DNA from: Cyanoderma ruficeps
Taxonomy: Eukaryota > Chordata > Aves > Passeriformes > Timaliidae
DNA: 64,000 nucleotides
Reading direction: 5' to 3'
NCBI GenBank assembly: GCA_008694505.1
Contig: VZDJ01000090.1
Location: 11,481,646 to 11,545,645 of the forward strand
The notes under the pieces are model-generated. The model was not told where the DNA came from and did no database searches. It saw only the letters and a program-made list of their open reading frames with translations. The first letter of the stretch is position 1. Every line of letters begins with the position of its first letter. A program made the translations under genes and the position numbers. This document shows, one piece after another, positions 50,321-61,580 of the stretch.

Positions 50321-53300
50321 CTGTCTTACTGGCATGACCCACAATATTGTTATATATGCATCCAGATTTGATAAATAGAGACCAAAGGAGAATAAAAATC
50401 TTCCCTGGGTTGGCATCTGAAGGAAATCATAAGGTCCCAAACTTCTGTGCATGTAAGGACTTATGAATCAGCCTATTGCTTGCTGGGTAAAAGATAAGAC
50501 TAGAAGGGGCAACCATGGAATGAAGATACCCATGTGTCTGAGTACAAAACGATTAGCTGTGACTATAATTGTAAACCAGTGTAGCTACAGAATTGGCACC
50601 ACGTCTTGTGCCAACTGCTTTCCTACTGCTTTGGCACCTATGAGGAGCACAGACCAAGGTTTTGCCAGTGCTTGTAGTTTTCAAGATGTTTTCTCACAGA
50701 TCGTAGATCAGAAGCGTACTTGTGTACAGGAAAAAAAAACTTTACTACCACTGTAGAGAGCAGTAATGAAGCCCTAAGCCACCCCCACTGACCAGTGCAC
50801 ACGCTGATTCTAGGAAAGGGAAGCAATTAATCAGCTGTGAAGACAGAGAACCATACACAAGCTAATAGGGCAGTGCTCTTGTGATTTGAAGCAATGCTCA
50901 TACTGTGGTAGCAAAAAAAAATCTTTTGATTACTAAATACCCAATTTAATGAAGAAATAGCATGCTCTTCTATTGCGTTAAATGGTCCAGTTTCCTAATA
51001 AAAATGGTTACCTCTTCAACAAATCTTGTCTTGTTTATATCTTTAGGCCATTATGGATACAACATTGCTGCTACTTAAATGAGTCATTATGAGTTGTGCA
51101 ATTAGAGACAGAGGGATTTTTTTAAGGTAACTACTTATTATTAAGAGAGAATTAACTGCCGAAATTAGTCTCCCTTTAATGGTAGTTCTGCAACACGGTT
51201 ATACTGTGGGCTGGGCAGTCGGCATAAAGGCAGAGCAAACCTCCCAAATGTGCTGTAAATCTAGGCAAAAACTCACCGAAGTGCAACAAAACCCACCTAC
51301 CAGACCTGTCCCTTGAGCTCTGAATCCAGCTGCAAAAGCAGCCAGTGCCTGATGATTTAAAAGAATGCAAAATATAATCGCTTTTTTTGCTTTGCAATTA
51401 CAACCTAGTTAATTGTGTACAACTCTGCAAAGGAAGGGAGTAAGGAAATTCCTTTCTTGACCCTTCCAGCAATTGACTTGTGCCCTGAAGCATGAGATTT
51501 GATTACTCATGTAACTTATTTTCCCCAGGCAGTTTCTTCTTGGTAGCTCTTGTATGACAGTTCAAGAATGTTTTAGGACGAGTCACAAGAACACTCGACT
51601 GATTGAACTCCAACTTCTTTTATTACTGATATACATTTCTACTGTGTGCTGCATTAAGAGATTTTTAGATTTTTAACTAGGATGACCAGTGTAACTACAG
51701 GGTGTGATTTTTTTTCATCAGAATGGTATTGATGAATACAGTCATCCTCCACATTGCCTTTTGATTTTGCAGATTCCCAACAAGCCTTAAAAATCAAGAT
51801 TCTTTCATAACCTAGAATCCAGCCTGCTACGCTGCCTCAAATGTCTTTCAGGAAGTTATAGCAGAGGAATCACTGCTTGCTTTGAAGTTTCACCCAAAGT
51901 TCTGGTTTTCAAGCTGTAATCAAGTGGTTTAAAATGCTCTGGTTACATGGTGGAAAGCACTGAATCCTTACAACTTCATTTGTTGTGACAAGTTTGTTGA
52001 AAAAGAGTGCATCTTAATAATCCATTGGTGTGTTGGTGATGCTGGTTCAAGAAACAGAGGTTCAGTCTCAAGCACCACTGCTCAGATCTATTTGTTTCTT
52101 TTCTCATCAATCACTCTAATGCAAGTACTCTTTGGACCTTTTTCAGAAGAGGCAGAGGTGTTGGTAAGGAAGAGGTTTCAACTGGATCATTTCCTTGATG
52201 TGGTTTTCCTAAATAATTGCATCATCCCACCTAAGAATGTAACAAATCATAGATCGTGAATCCAAATGAGTAGTTAAGGCACAAAATGGAAGACACCAGA
52301 CCAGTTTTGCCACCAAAGAAAAGGCTGGGTGTAACAGCACCCAACATCAATGGGAAGCTTTATCTCAACCAATTTTGTCAGGCTGGGAATTGCTTCTCCT
52401 CCGGCAGGTAACATAAAGCCTGCACCAACTCCCACCTGTGGGCTCTGGTCATTTGACAGAAATGCAGTCATGTCCATAGCTGATGTGGATAAAATCTGTG
52501 AAGGTGAGGGACCAGGTAATGCAGAGGTTGTGCCTGCGGGTGCCTGCTCAGAGATTACTTCAGTTCTGAAGCAGCTGAAGTGATCTCTCCTATCTTACAG
52601 AAGCATGGCATTGAAGTATGGTAACAAAATGGCATTTTATTACCATTTTCAATGCTCCTGATTAAAGCATGCTTTTTGTAAACATTCCAACATTTGATTT
52701 CTACTTATATGAATTACCATGGAAACCAAACTTTTATTGGGCATGCTTGCATACTGAAGGGTGGAGAATTCTAAAAGCCTCTGTGATATGCAGTACAGTT
52801 GATGCTGAAGTGCAATTGCCATGAGAACTGTTAATGCCAGCTACATGGACTGTTGAACCCATCTATGACTTGTAGCTGTTGTACATATTTCCATATACTT
52901 TTTCCTGCCTTCTTTTTTTAATAGTAGCATTACTTCTTTTGCTCCAACAAGAGTTTTCAGTTCTTTAGTTTATGGAGGGTCACTTGTTTCCTAATTTTTA
53001 AGTATTTCCTACTCATAAAATATAAGACAGGAGGGTTTTGTTGTTTTATATTGCCAGACTCTTGCCTGTTAAACATTACAACTTACTGAGTTACTTTAGA
53101 GCCTCAGCTACGGCTGGTTTTAAGAACGTATTATCATTTTAGAAATAATCCTATTTTGTATTTTTATTTCTTTTGCTGAAAACAAACAGACAACACTGAT
53201 TTAGACAAAGTTTCCCCAACATACAGGTACTAGGGGAAGCATATGGTCTGCCTCACCCAGCTTTGCTGCCTCCCACTTACTGGGTAGGAACTAAGTGAAG

Positions 53301-53899
53301 AAACATTTCAGCCGACATATCACAAGTCCTTCAGAGCAACAATTTGACCACAAGAGCAAAGTTGCAGCTTTCCATACTCCTAGGCTTCACGTTCCCTAGG
53401 GAGATTTTTGCAGACTATTACTTACAGTTTTTCCCACTTAAAAGGAAAAAGAAGATCATGTAAGGTAAAGGGAAAGCTGGCTGCTTTTGGTACTGGCTGT
53501 GGCAGAATTAAAAGTAATTTGCAGTTCTACCAACTGTGAGCATGTCCTTAACTCTGCATTTATTACACGCAAATGCCTTTATTTTTAAAGTGTGTGCAAT
53601 TCTCCTTGCTTGCTCAGAGAACAAAACAGGTTCAATGCTAGTGGAAAATGAAACATTGGGATGTTTGTGGAGGCATCACAGAAGAGATCATCTAGGTTCT
53701 GGCCTTTCAGAGTAATTAATCTCAAAGCTTGTCTTTTTATAGTAATCTAGAGTAGACACCAGGACAGTCAAGGGCGCTTTCTTTTAATATTCTCTATTAT
53801 TGTGGGTGTCACTATACAGACTCCAGGTATTAATGAGTAATTGCAAAGTTTATATTGTAACAAAGTTACGGTTCTAGCCAAGTAAAATATCCCCTGGAA
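50321..53899. other. Non-coding stretch, no gene seen
   Basis: Unique AT-rich sequence with no convincing coding frame. The frame at 52350-52583 (plus, 77 codons) and its antisense shadow at 52274-52477 show no domain. The 51,000-51,420 part is listed separately as possibly regulatory. No RNA gene or repeat family was recognised. Confidence 0.6.
51000..51420. promoter_or_regulatory. Candidate regulatory stretch with homeodomain-like motifs
   Basis: Repeat-free, stop-rich sequence with many TAATT/ATTAA-type homeodomain core motifs (for example 'gagaattaactgccgaaatt' at about 51,148 and 'caattacaacctagttaatt' at about 51,396) mixed with GC-containing blocks. This texture is often seen in conserved vertebrate enhancers, but no conservation could be measured, so the call is weak. 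Confidence 0.22.
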
Positions 53900-56300
53900 T
53901 ACGTAAGGCAGGAAGTGTACCACAGCAAACCCCGTTTCCTCGAGGCACACGGGAACAGTCGGAACAGTCCACAGCCGCGGCCGTGGTTTTACCTGGCCGA
54001 GCACTGGGTGAGCTTTGACCCATCCCGCAGGACCCCTGCACAACAGGTAAGGGCTGCTACTCCCGAATTTCCTCTTTGGGAAATAAATGGGGTAAGGTAG
54101 AGTGACGAGGCCACACAGCACGAAACAAGATCGCTGTGCAGGATACTCTGGCTCGCTGCCCTGAGTCCTCCAGGCTGGCTCGCATCTCTCAGCGCCGGGG
54201 TTTCCTTACCAAGCCTGACACTGCACAGGCGCTCGGAAAGCGAAGCTTGGTTATACGCCCCGGGCTGCCAGCACCTAGTGATCCCGGGCGAGGGACGACC
54301 CCTCCCCGGAGGCTTTGTCCCCTTCTTTTTCCCCTTGTAATAGCTCCAACCCAGCCGGTGGCCTCGCTGCCTCTGTCACTGAGCAGCCTCCTGAGCCAGG
54401 ACTCCTGGAGGGTCCGGGCTGGCACCTCCAAACACGGATGGGCCAGACGCGCTGGTCTGGCAAACCCGCTTTGCCGAGCTGGTGCTGGCTGGTAGGATTG
54501 CTTCGGTGTGAAAACCCCTCCAGCAAGGGCCGGCCGGGCTCGCCAGCCCGTTTCCTGCTTTGGGAACAGCAAAATGCTGGTGGTGGCAGCTGCATCTTTC
54601 GGTGATGCACGGGGACTGGACGGGGGTCTTTTGGGAGCCCCATGTGTGTATACACACGACGGTATCTATGTATTACACATATACTTTCATGGGTGTATTT
54701 TTCTCAGGTAAGATAAAACCTTGAATTACAGGACACCTCCGGCAGAGGCAACAGCACAGTGTGACCCCGGGCTGGCTGAGGGGCAGGGGCGCCCCAACCA
54801 GGGAACGGAGACAACCCGGCTCCGCTCCGGGATCGGGAGGGCGGAGGGCAGCCCCCTCTGAAACGAGGCTTCCCCGCGGATAAGGACAAGGACGAGGAGG
54901 TGGAGGGCGGGCGCAGGTAAAGCGCACCCCAGCCCTAGGCACGGAAAACGGGGCCCGCGCCCTGCCAGCGCCGCCCTGTTTGCTCAGCTAATCTCGCGGG
55001 CAGGAAATTGCCTGGCGACTCATATTTATGGATCGTGAAGAGCTCCACGGCCGCCCCTCCGGGGATATCCCTGCGCCCGTTTCCCCGCGCTCGCCCGTCC
55101 ACCCCTGCCCCGTCCCTCCCCCCTCCATCGCGGGCGCCCTTTGCCCGCCCCGCTCCCGCGACCCCGGCCTGAGGGGAGCGAACCATTCAGCCCGCGGGGG
55201 TGCCCCGGCCCCGCCGGGGGGCGGGCGCTGCGGCGGGGGGCGGCTCCCGGGGGCGGCGGCGCTCCTGCAGCCGGGCGGGCGGCGGGGACCGGGATGCGCG
55301 GGGAGCGGCGGCGGGAGGCGGCGGTGAGTGCGGGGGAAGCGCCGTCCCGCAGGGCGGGTGAAGCCCTCCCGGGCCGCGAGGATGGGAAGAGGCGGCGGGG
55401 CCCCGAGGGGATGGGAAGAGGGTCCCTCTCGGGCACGCAGAGCCTGGGCTGACGCCGGCTCGGCTGCCCGCAACTGTTCCCGTTTTTTGGGCGACTTTTA
55501 AGGGAGTTTGTGCCACCACCACCCCCACCCCCATCCACTCCCCCGCCTCCGGTCCTTTCGCACGTCTGACGGGCGGGGGCGGTGGGGTCCCCCCTTGCCG
55601 CCCGGCTCGGCAGGGACCCCGCAGCTGGAGGAGACGGGGCTCCCTCCCTCTCCCTTTCTTCGCCAGACGCTTCTCTCCCTCTTTGTCCGGGTGCTCCCCC
55701 CGGTTCTGCCGCGTCCCCGCTGGCGAACAAAGCCTCTGCCCCGGGGTTGCCGGGGACATCCGTCCGAGGTCCGAGGAAGCAGGGGAGGATCGGCGGGGCT
55801 TGGCTTTGCTTGGTTTGGTTTTCCATCGTAAATAATCTACCTGGTGGAGGGGAAGACGTGGGACAAGGCTCTTTGTCCGTGATCCTTTGTTTGGCTGGTG
55901 GCTTATAAAGGCTCCTGCGGCTGTGCGAGGGCTGCCGTGCCCGGCGGGGATGGGTTCCCGACGCTGAGCCGGCGATGGATGCCGTCTGGCATCGCTGGAG
56001 TTTAGCAACAGGATCCCGGCGTTACGGCGGATCGGCTTGCGGACGGAAATCGAGGGTTTGGGCTCCATCTCCCCTGACAGATTCAGAGCTCCTAAGTCCC
56101 CCCTCGTGTAGCCCTGTCAGCAGCCGGGTGGGGTTCGGCGGCGCCCGGGGCCCCGCGCTCGGTGGTGAGTTCAACTTGGAGATCAGAGCTTTTCTCGGGA
56201 AGATACTTGCTGCCCACCAGCAAAGGGAGGAACGGGCTGGAAACTGCGGTCCACACTCCTTCTCCTCCTGCCCCAAAGCCGCCTGAGGAATTTATTCGTG
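53900..56300. promoter_or_regulatory. CpG island, probable promoter
   Basis: GC content and CpG density rise abruptly here, with the densest core at about 54,930-55,800; for example, the 60 bases from 55201 contain 11 CpG dinucleotides. GC-box (GGGGCGGG-type) matches lie at about 55,210-55,225 and 55,570-55,580. A TATA-like 'tatttat' sits near 55,024 at the edge of the core. In vertebrates, unmethylated islands of this size nearly always mark promoters of broadly expressed or developmental genes. Plus-strand donor matches occur at 54047 (CAG|GTAAGG), 54708, 54917, 55324 (GTGAGT) and 56165 (GTGAGT); minus-strand ones are fewer (about 54,209 and 55,840). The rightward direction is favoured but unproven. 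The long minus-strand frames of 266 and 293 codons are GC-rich, low-complexity shadows. Confidence 0.85.
55294..55323 (+). other. Candidate first coding exon end (ATG to splice donor)
   Basis: Within the CpG-island core an ATG at 55294 opens exactly ten codons (MRGERRREAA) before a consensus donor, GCG|GTGAGT, at 55324. A short basic N-terminus ending at a first-exon donor in a CpG island is a common arrangement for vertebrate genes with long first introns. An alternative upstream ATG at 55028 also stays open to the same donor (98 codons, proline- and glycine-rich). I do not recognise either peptide, and the downstream exons would lie outside the window. The exon may equally be non-coding. 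Confidence 0.25.
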
Positions 56301-59300
56301 TGCAGAAGTGTAAATAGACTCTCTGCCCTTACATAAAGACACAAGAGATGGAGCTTTCTGCTCCTGCCACTGAGCGCTTGCTTGATCTCACACACATGGC
56401 TTTTGTCACCAGTTCCTTTTTCTCCAAATGTTCATCTCGTCAACCTGTCATCTTGTCTCTGTGCCTTGACTGCACGTGCCCGAATCCTCTGTGTCTGCAG
56501 CTTCAGGGCATCTGGGTGAACATGTTGTCAGTCAGAACATGGTGAATATTTAATTTCTGTGCCATGTCTTCCCTCTCTTTTAGAGGAAGAGGGACACAAG
56601 AGCAGCCTTTTTTGCAAATTTTCCTGTTTAGTGAACTTTTTAGTTTTTGCAATCTCTATAGTCTTATGGATGATGTCCTCAAAAATAAGTTATTCATGTG
56701 GGAAAGGATCAGAGATGGGAGGAAGTAAGGCATGATAGAATGGAATTGCAAAGAGTGAGGATGGGCTTGTTTTCCCACAGCGGAAGGAAGCAGTGTAGGA
56801 AATAAAGGAGATTAAGCGATCAGGAGATGGGAGAGTGCCTACCTTTGCTGTCATGGGGAGGGGTAGTCTGAACTAGAGAGGGTTATGGAAAAAGAGATAC
56901 CTTTAGGGCTGTCAAGTAGTAGCATCCTACCATTTCTATGTAGCTCATTTTACACAGTTCCTTTTCTACACCAGCAATTTATTCTGCTTCCATTTTGACA
57001 AATGCTAAATCGACTCATTAGTGTGTCTCTTCTTACTGAGGAAATGGAAATCTTTGCTATCAGCCAGGGCAGGAAGAGTGGTCATTTTTCCCCATTTTTT
57101 ACTGTCTATGCTTATCAGATACAATTATCAGCCATATCCTTGGAAGTAGTCAAAGGCATTGGCTGACTGTTGCTGAGAAGGGACAAAGCCCATAATGAAA
57201 AATGTGAAGTATTTTGGGTTTAGATAGGAAGTGGAGAGTGGGTGAGCTGAAGGTTGTAGATCCATCTTGAGGCTGGAGTTGGATCAGAAGGACTGAAGAT
57301 GTTCAAATGGGAAGATCTTTTTTGTCTTTTCTGCTTGAAGATCCAGAGAAAAGCTGAAATAATCAAAGTAGGTGTCGGCAAGTGCTGGTGATTGTTAATG
57401 AAGAGATTAATGCTGTCTTCAGTGCACATGTAGTGTATTATTTCCATTTTAATTTGTTAAAATGAATGGTTAATTCTGGTGTGTTGTAACTCCCAGCAAG
57501 GCAAACAGTGTTTCCCACTGAATTAAATGAGCAGCTGTAAAATTATGTTCTGGGTGTTTTGAGCAGGTGCTGTTCATTTAGGATTTGTTTTAGACCGGTG
57601 GAGCACATCCAAAATCCCACAGAAATCCAAGGGGAGTTTTCCCCTGTAGAAAGAAGGTCCTTCAGAGACTACAGTAGAGTGAACTGTGGAAATATGACCA
57701 AGTTTGGGGTTTTTTCTTGCTCAGGTCCCACAGGCAGAGTCAGTTTGTAAGTGAACCACTTAATTTAACATCCTTTATTACAGTAAAGGGTGTAACTGCA
57801 GGTGTAGCAGCTCTGTCCCTCGCCTGAGGGAACACAGCAGCCCTGGAACCTGCTGATGATAAATGCCACCCCTCATTGGCACAGGCAGGCCCATGGCTTG
57901 GTGGCACAGCAGCCACGGCGGGTGCCACTCGAGCTGTCACTGCCCTAGTGGGGTTTGCCAAGCACGTGTGATGAGAAGCATTTAGTCTGGGGGCATGCCT
58001 GCTGCCCTGAGAGTGCTGGGGAATGAGGAAGCGTTAAAGAGCTAGAGGGGACGTCATGAAATATGGGGCAAGCATCCGCGGAAGGAGGCAAATTGAGGAG
58101 AAATGGACGAGCGAAACAGGAGAGACAGAAGCTGTCAGAATAAGTGGACACGGGAGAGAACTGATTAGCAGAAGGAAGTGACAGGCACAAAGTGGCAGTG
58201 AAAGAAATCAGCACAGAGGAAAGCAGACCGTGGGCAAAGGTTGCCTGAGAGTGGGAAAATGGAGAGATGGGAGGAAAATGGTAAAGACATCCAAGAGAAA
58301 AAGTGTGGACGAAACTATTTTGATTAGTTTTTCTACCTGCTTAGATTTTCTGGGCCTTACCTACCTGATCTCACTGAATTTGTCAGGGTGCCCTAGGGGC
58401 AAGTTTGTAACCTGTAGGATGGGAAGAGAGAAACTTCTCTATAAGGTCTTTCTGCTCTTGTACAGACAGAATTTCTGTTCCTGTATGATACGAATTTGGA
58501 TACATAATTGGTTTGCGCTCAATCCCCTTCCTGAAATTTTAGATTAAGAAAGTTTGTATTTATTTGGCTTCAGGAGTGAGAATTATATTGGTGTAGAGTA
58601 TTTAAATGTATTTATTTGTACACCAGCTATGTTGTTTGGTTTAGATTTTCTTAGTCTGCACAATAAGCAGTCACAACCCGCCAGCAGAGCTTTCTATTTG
58701 CCATCTCTGTGTGAAACTTTTAAGTTTCAGTTTGCAAATCTTTTGAGTGTACTCAACTTTTCAATAGGAAAGGAGTTAATGAAATAGCGTCAGAATGATA
58801 CGAGGGAGCTTGTCACTACTGTCATGAGATGACACAGTCATTGGGTCAGATAACTGACCCTGGAGCTTAGCTACCAGAAAGGTACCAAAATAGAAAAGAT
58901 GAGTATGACTGGAGTTTGGCTTGTCCTCTGTCAACCCTGTTTTTCTGCATGATGAAAGGAGTTCATTGTTTTTACAGAAATCTCTTCTAGTATGTTTCTA
59001 CCTGTCCGAGGCTTTTGTTCAAGCAGAAAAGAATTAACTCTCCTTCTTCCTTCAGCTTATCTCAGTGAACTACTCCAGGTGAAATGGTGATTAGTGTGGC
59101 TGTAAGGTAAGGAGGAGGCAGTGATATCTACTAAAGTAATGCTGTTTGAGTAGGTGGCCTATTATCTTGTCTTACCGAATGCACAGGAATTAGTTTAGAT
59201 TCATTGGAATCAGTGATTTAATAGTTTCAGTTTCAGGTGAGAGTAACTGTTACGGCACAAAAGTTATAAAGCTTCAACATTTTCCCCAGCATTTTTATTT

Positions 59301-61099
59301 GTGTCTCATATGTCAATGGCTTGACCCTCAGTTTGTAGTCACCCAACTGTGGTATTTACATGGTAATGAATGTTTTCATTTTGATGCGCATTTAAAATTG
59401 TCAGCGGTAGTGACCCGATTAAAATGATTATGTCCATCTATTGGAAAGAGCAGTTGATGTAACAATGCCTGCAACATCAATCCTTATCAAGTAGGAGAGA
59501 CTCATGTTTTAACAGTAAGACAGAGTAATGAAAAATATCTTATATTAAGTGCAATTTTTTGAGTAGTCAGGTGGGTTATTACAGTAAAATATGTGTGGTT
59601 TACAAGGGGGATAATGTTACTTAGTGTGTTTTCTGTTTATTTTTCCTCCTTCCATAATATCCAACGTGATAATTTCTCAGAGGAAGAGGTAAGCCATAAG
59701 AGCTACTTCCTCTGCCGCTCCCTTTTCCACATCGGAAACCTGCAGGATTGCAAGGGAGTGACTTAGTCAAATATGATTCACAGATATTTGATTTTTAATT
59801 TATTTAGTGTTGCAGAAGGTGCCAAGCTGTGAGTTTTAGGAACTAAAACACTCTTTGCCTGAGACCTTATGCTCACTTGCATGCAAGGATCTATGTGTTG
59901 CAGGATTTATATCTTGAAAAGACAGGGACTGAGCAGATTCCAGGGCTGTGCTGGCAAGAAATCAGTTGTAGTTTGGAGTCTAGTGTATTATGTTGTGGGG
60001 GAGGAGGAGGAGGAAATGAAGAAGGATGTTTAAGGGAACCTTTAGGTCACAGCCTTGCTGAGTCACACAGTTTTTGGCAGAGATGACTTTGCTGTCTCTT
60101 AAGGATGTGTCCATTCATGGGTACAGAATCTCCACCAAATTATGCAGGTGCCTTTCTGTGAATATATTGTTTTGGTTTGACAGTGGGCTTGGGGAAAGGT
60201 GGCTTTCCATGTGTTTTGGAGGTAAACAGTAGATTCCAGTGAGTTTTACTTTGCCATCAGATTGAGCCTATCAAGACTTTTGTTTGTAAATAAGCAGAGT
60301 AAGTCAGGAATAAAACCAGGTTTGATTTAATCAGGAATAAGTTCATTGTCCTCAGATTATGCAGGACAAAGGTAAATCAGCTTGGTGATGGAACAGTCTG
60401 TTTATGCACGTAGGCGTGCTATACTGTGGGAAAATGAAATCTCCAGACACTGCAGCCATCAGCACTCATTTCACCAAATTTTGCTCAGAGTGTGAAAATT
60501 CAAGAGACCTTATTGTTTCCAAAACTGTGTGTGTTTTATTGGAATAGTTGAAACAGACCCTAATCATTTGAAGATCTTGTTGCAGCACAAATGAAACTCT
60601 AATGATGTGCAGACGGTGCCAGTGATGGGCTTTTGTCCTCACCCTCCATCAGTTGGGATTTCATCTGTTTTCCAAGAGTAGCAATACACTGCTGTAGGAG
60701 TTTCTGGAGAGAAATGTCAGAGATAGTGCCAGGAGCTGTAAGGAGCCACTGTAAATGTTCAGTGAGAAACTGAAAATGAAAAAACAATGAAGAGCAGAAA
60801 AGCCTTAAAAGATAGATGAGAGTTTTGTTTCAAACTGTTTGAGTCAGAGAAGTGCCTTGGTGATGCCTGAGGCACTGCAACCCTCTTGATTGCTAACATA
60901 AGAGTGAAGGGGGTGCCAGGGCAGGCTCTGCTAAAAGGAGGTGTGTATCAGCCCAGGCAGAAGTAAAGAAGAGGTGAGAAGCTTATGTGCTGGGAAAACT
61001 TCACCCTAAATCTATGGATCAAATGCTGGGAAGTGCTGTGTACATAGGTAGTGTACTTGTGGCTTGGTGAAGCTGCAGCTTTTGGCTCTTACACTAAAG
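56301..61099. other. Non-coding stretch right of the CpG island
   Basis: Probably first-intron sequence if the island's gene runs rightward. No coding frame is convincing. The stretch 58,015-58,310 is markedly purine-rich on the plus strand. The stretch 59,360-59,480 has an enhancer-like mixed-motif texture. A short GGA run lies near 60,000-60,016. At 59681-59688 an 8-base body sits between a good acceptor and a good donor. No repeat family was recognised. Confidence 0.6.
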
Positions 61100-61580
61100 T
61101 GTCCTGGATTTGGCTGGGGTACAGTTCATTTCTTCCTGGTAGCTGTTGCAGCATTGTGTTTTGGATTTAGTGTGAGAATAATGTCGATAACACACTGATG
61201 TTTTCAGTTATTGTTGTGCAGTGTTTCTGTTGAGTCAAGGACTATTCACCTTCATAGGCCAATGAGGAGGCTGAGGGGGGCATGGAAAGTTGAGAGGGGA
61301 CACAGCTGGGACAGCTGACATCCTATGGCATCATAATCAGCATACAAAGCTGGGAGAAGAAGGAAAAAGGGTCTCGAACATTCAGAGTGATGGAACCCTG
61401 CTTTCCTAGGGGTTTAATTCTTTATTTTGCTTTGCTTTGTACATGACTTTTGCTTTATCTATCAAACTGTCATTAATTTAATACATGTTTTCCCTCTTTT
61501 ATGATTCTCTCCCCCATCCTGGATGGGTGTTAGCAAGAAACTGGGGCGCCTGAGTTGCCAGCTGGGGTTAAACCATTGCA
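61100..61580 (+). mobile_element. Endogenous retrovirus LTR (solo), avian family
   Basis: A 481-bp segment beginning TGTCCTGG and ending ATTGCA carries in order the signatures of a common avian (passerine-abundant) ERV LTR: 'gtgttttggatttagtgtga', 'gataacacactgatgttttc', 'gtcaaggactattcacc', 'gaggggacacagctgggaca', a decayed TATA region ('gcatacaaagctggg', about 61,339), 'attctctcccccatcctgg' and the terminal 'gagttgccagctggggttaa'. No internal retroviral sequence adjoins it. I find no exact target-site duplication (ctaaag on the left, caaggg on the right), so the insertion is old or the edges have drifted. The family name is not certain; ERVL-like is my best guess. Confidence 0.87.

Noticed and set aside
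55026..55826. 266-codon minus-strand open frame in the CpG island
   Set aside because: Same reason: composition-driven, no recognisable domain, no splice context supporting a minus-strand coding exon here.
55187..56068. 293-codon minus-strand open frame in the CpG island
   Set aside because: Stops (TAA, TAG, TGA) are rare in any GC-rich stretch. The translation is a low-complexity mix of P, R, G and A with no domain, and overlaps another long frame (55026-55826) on the same strand in a different register.
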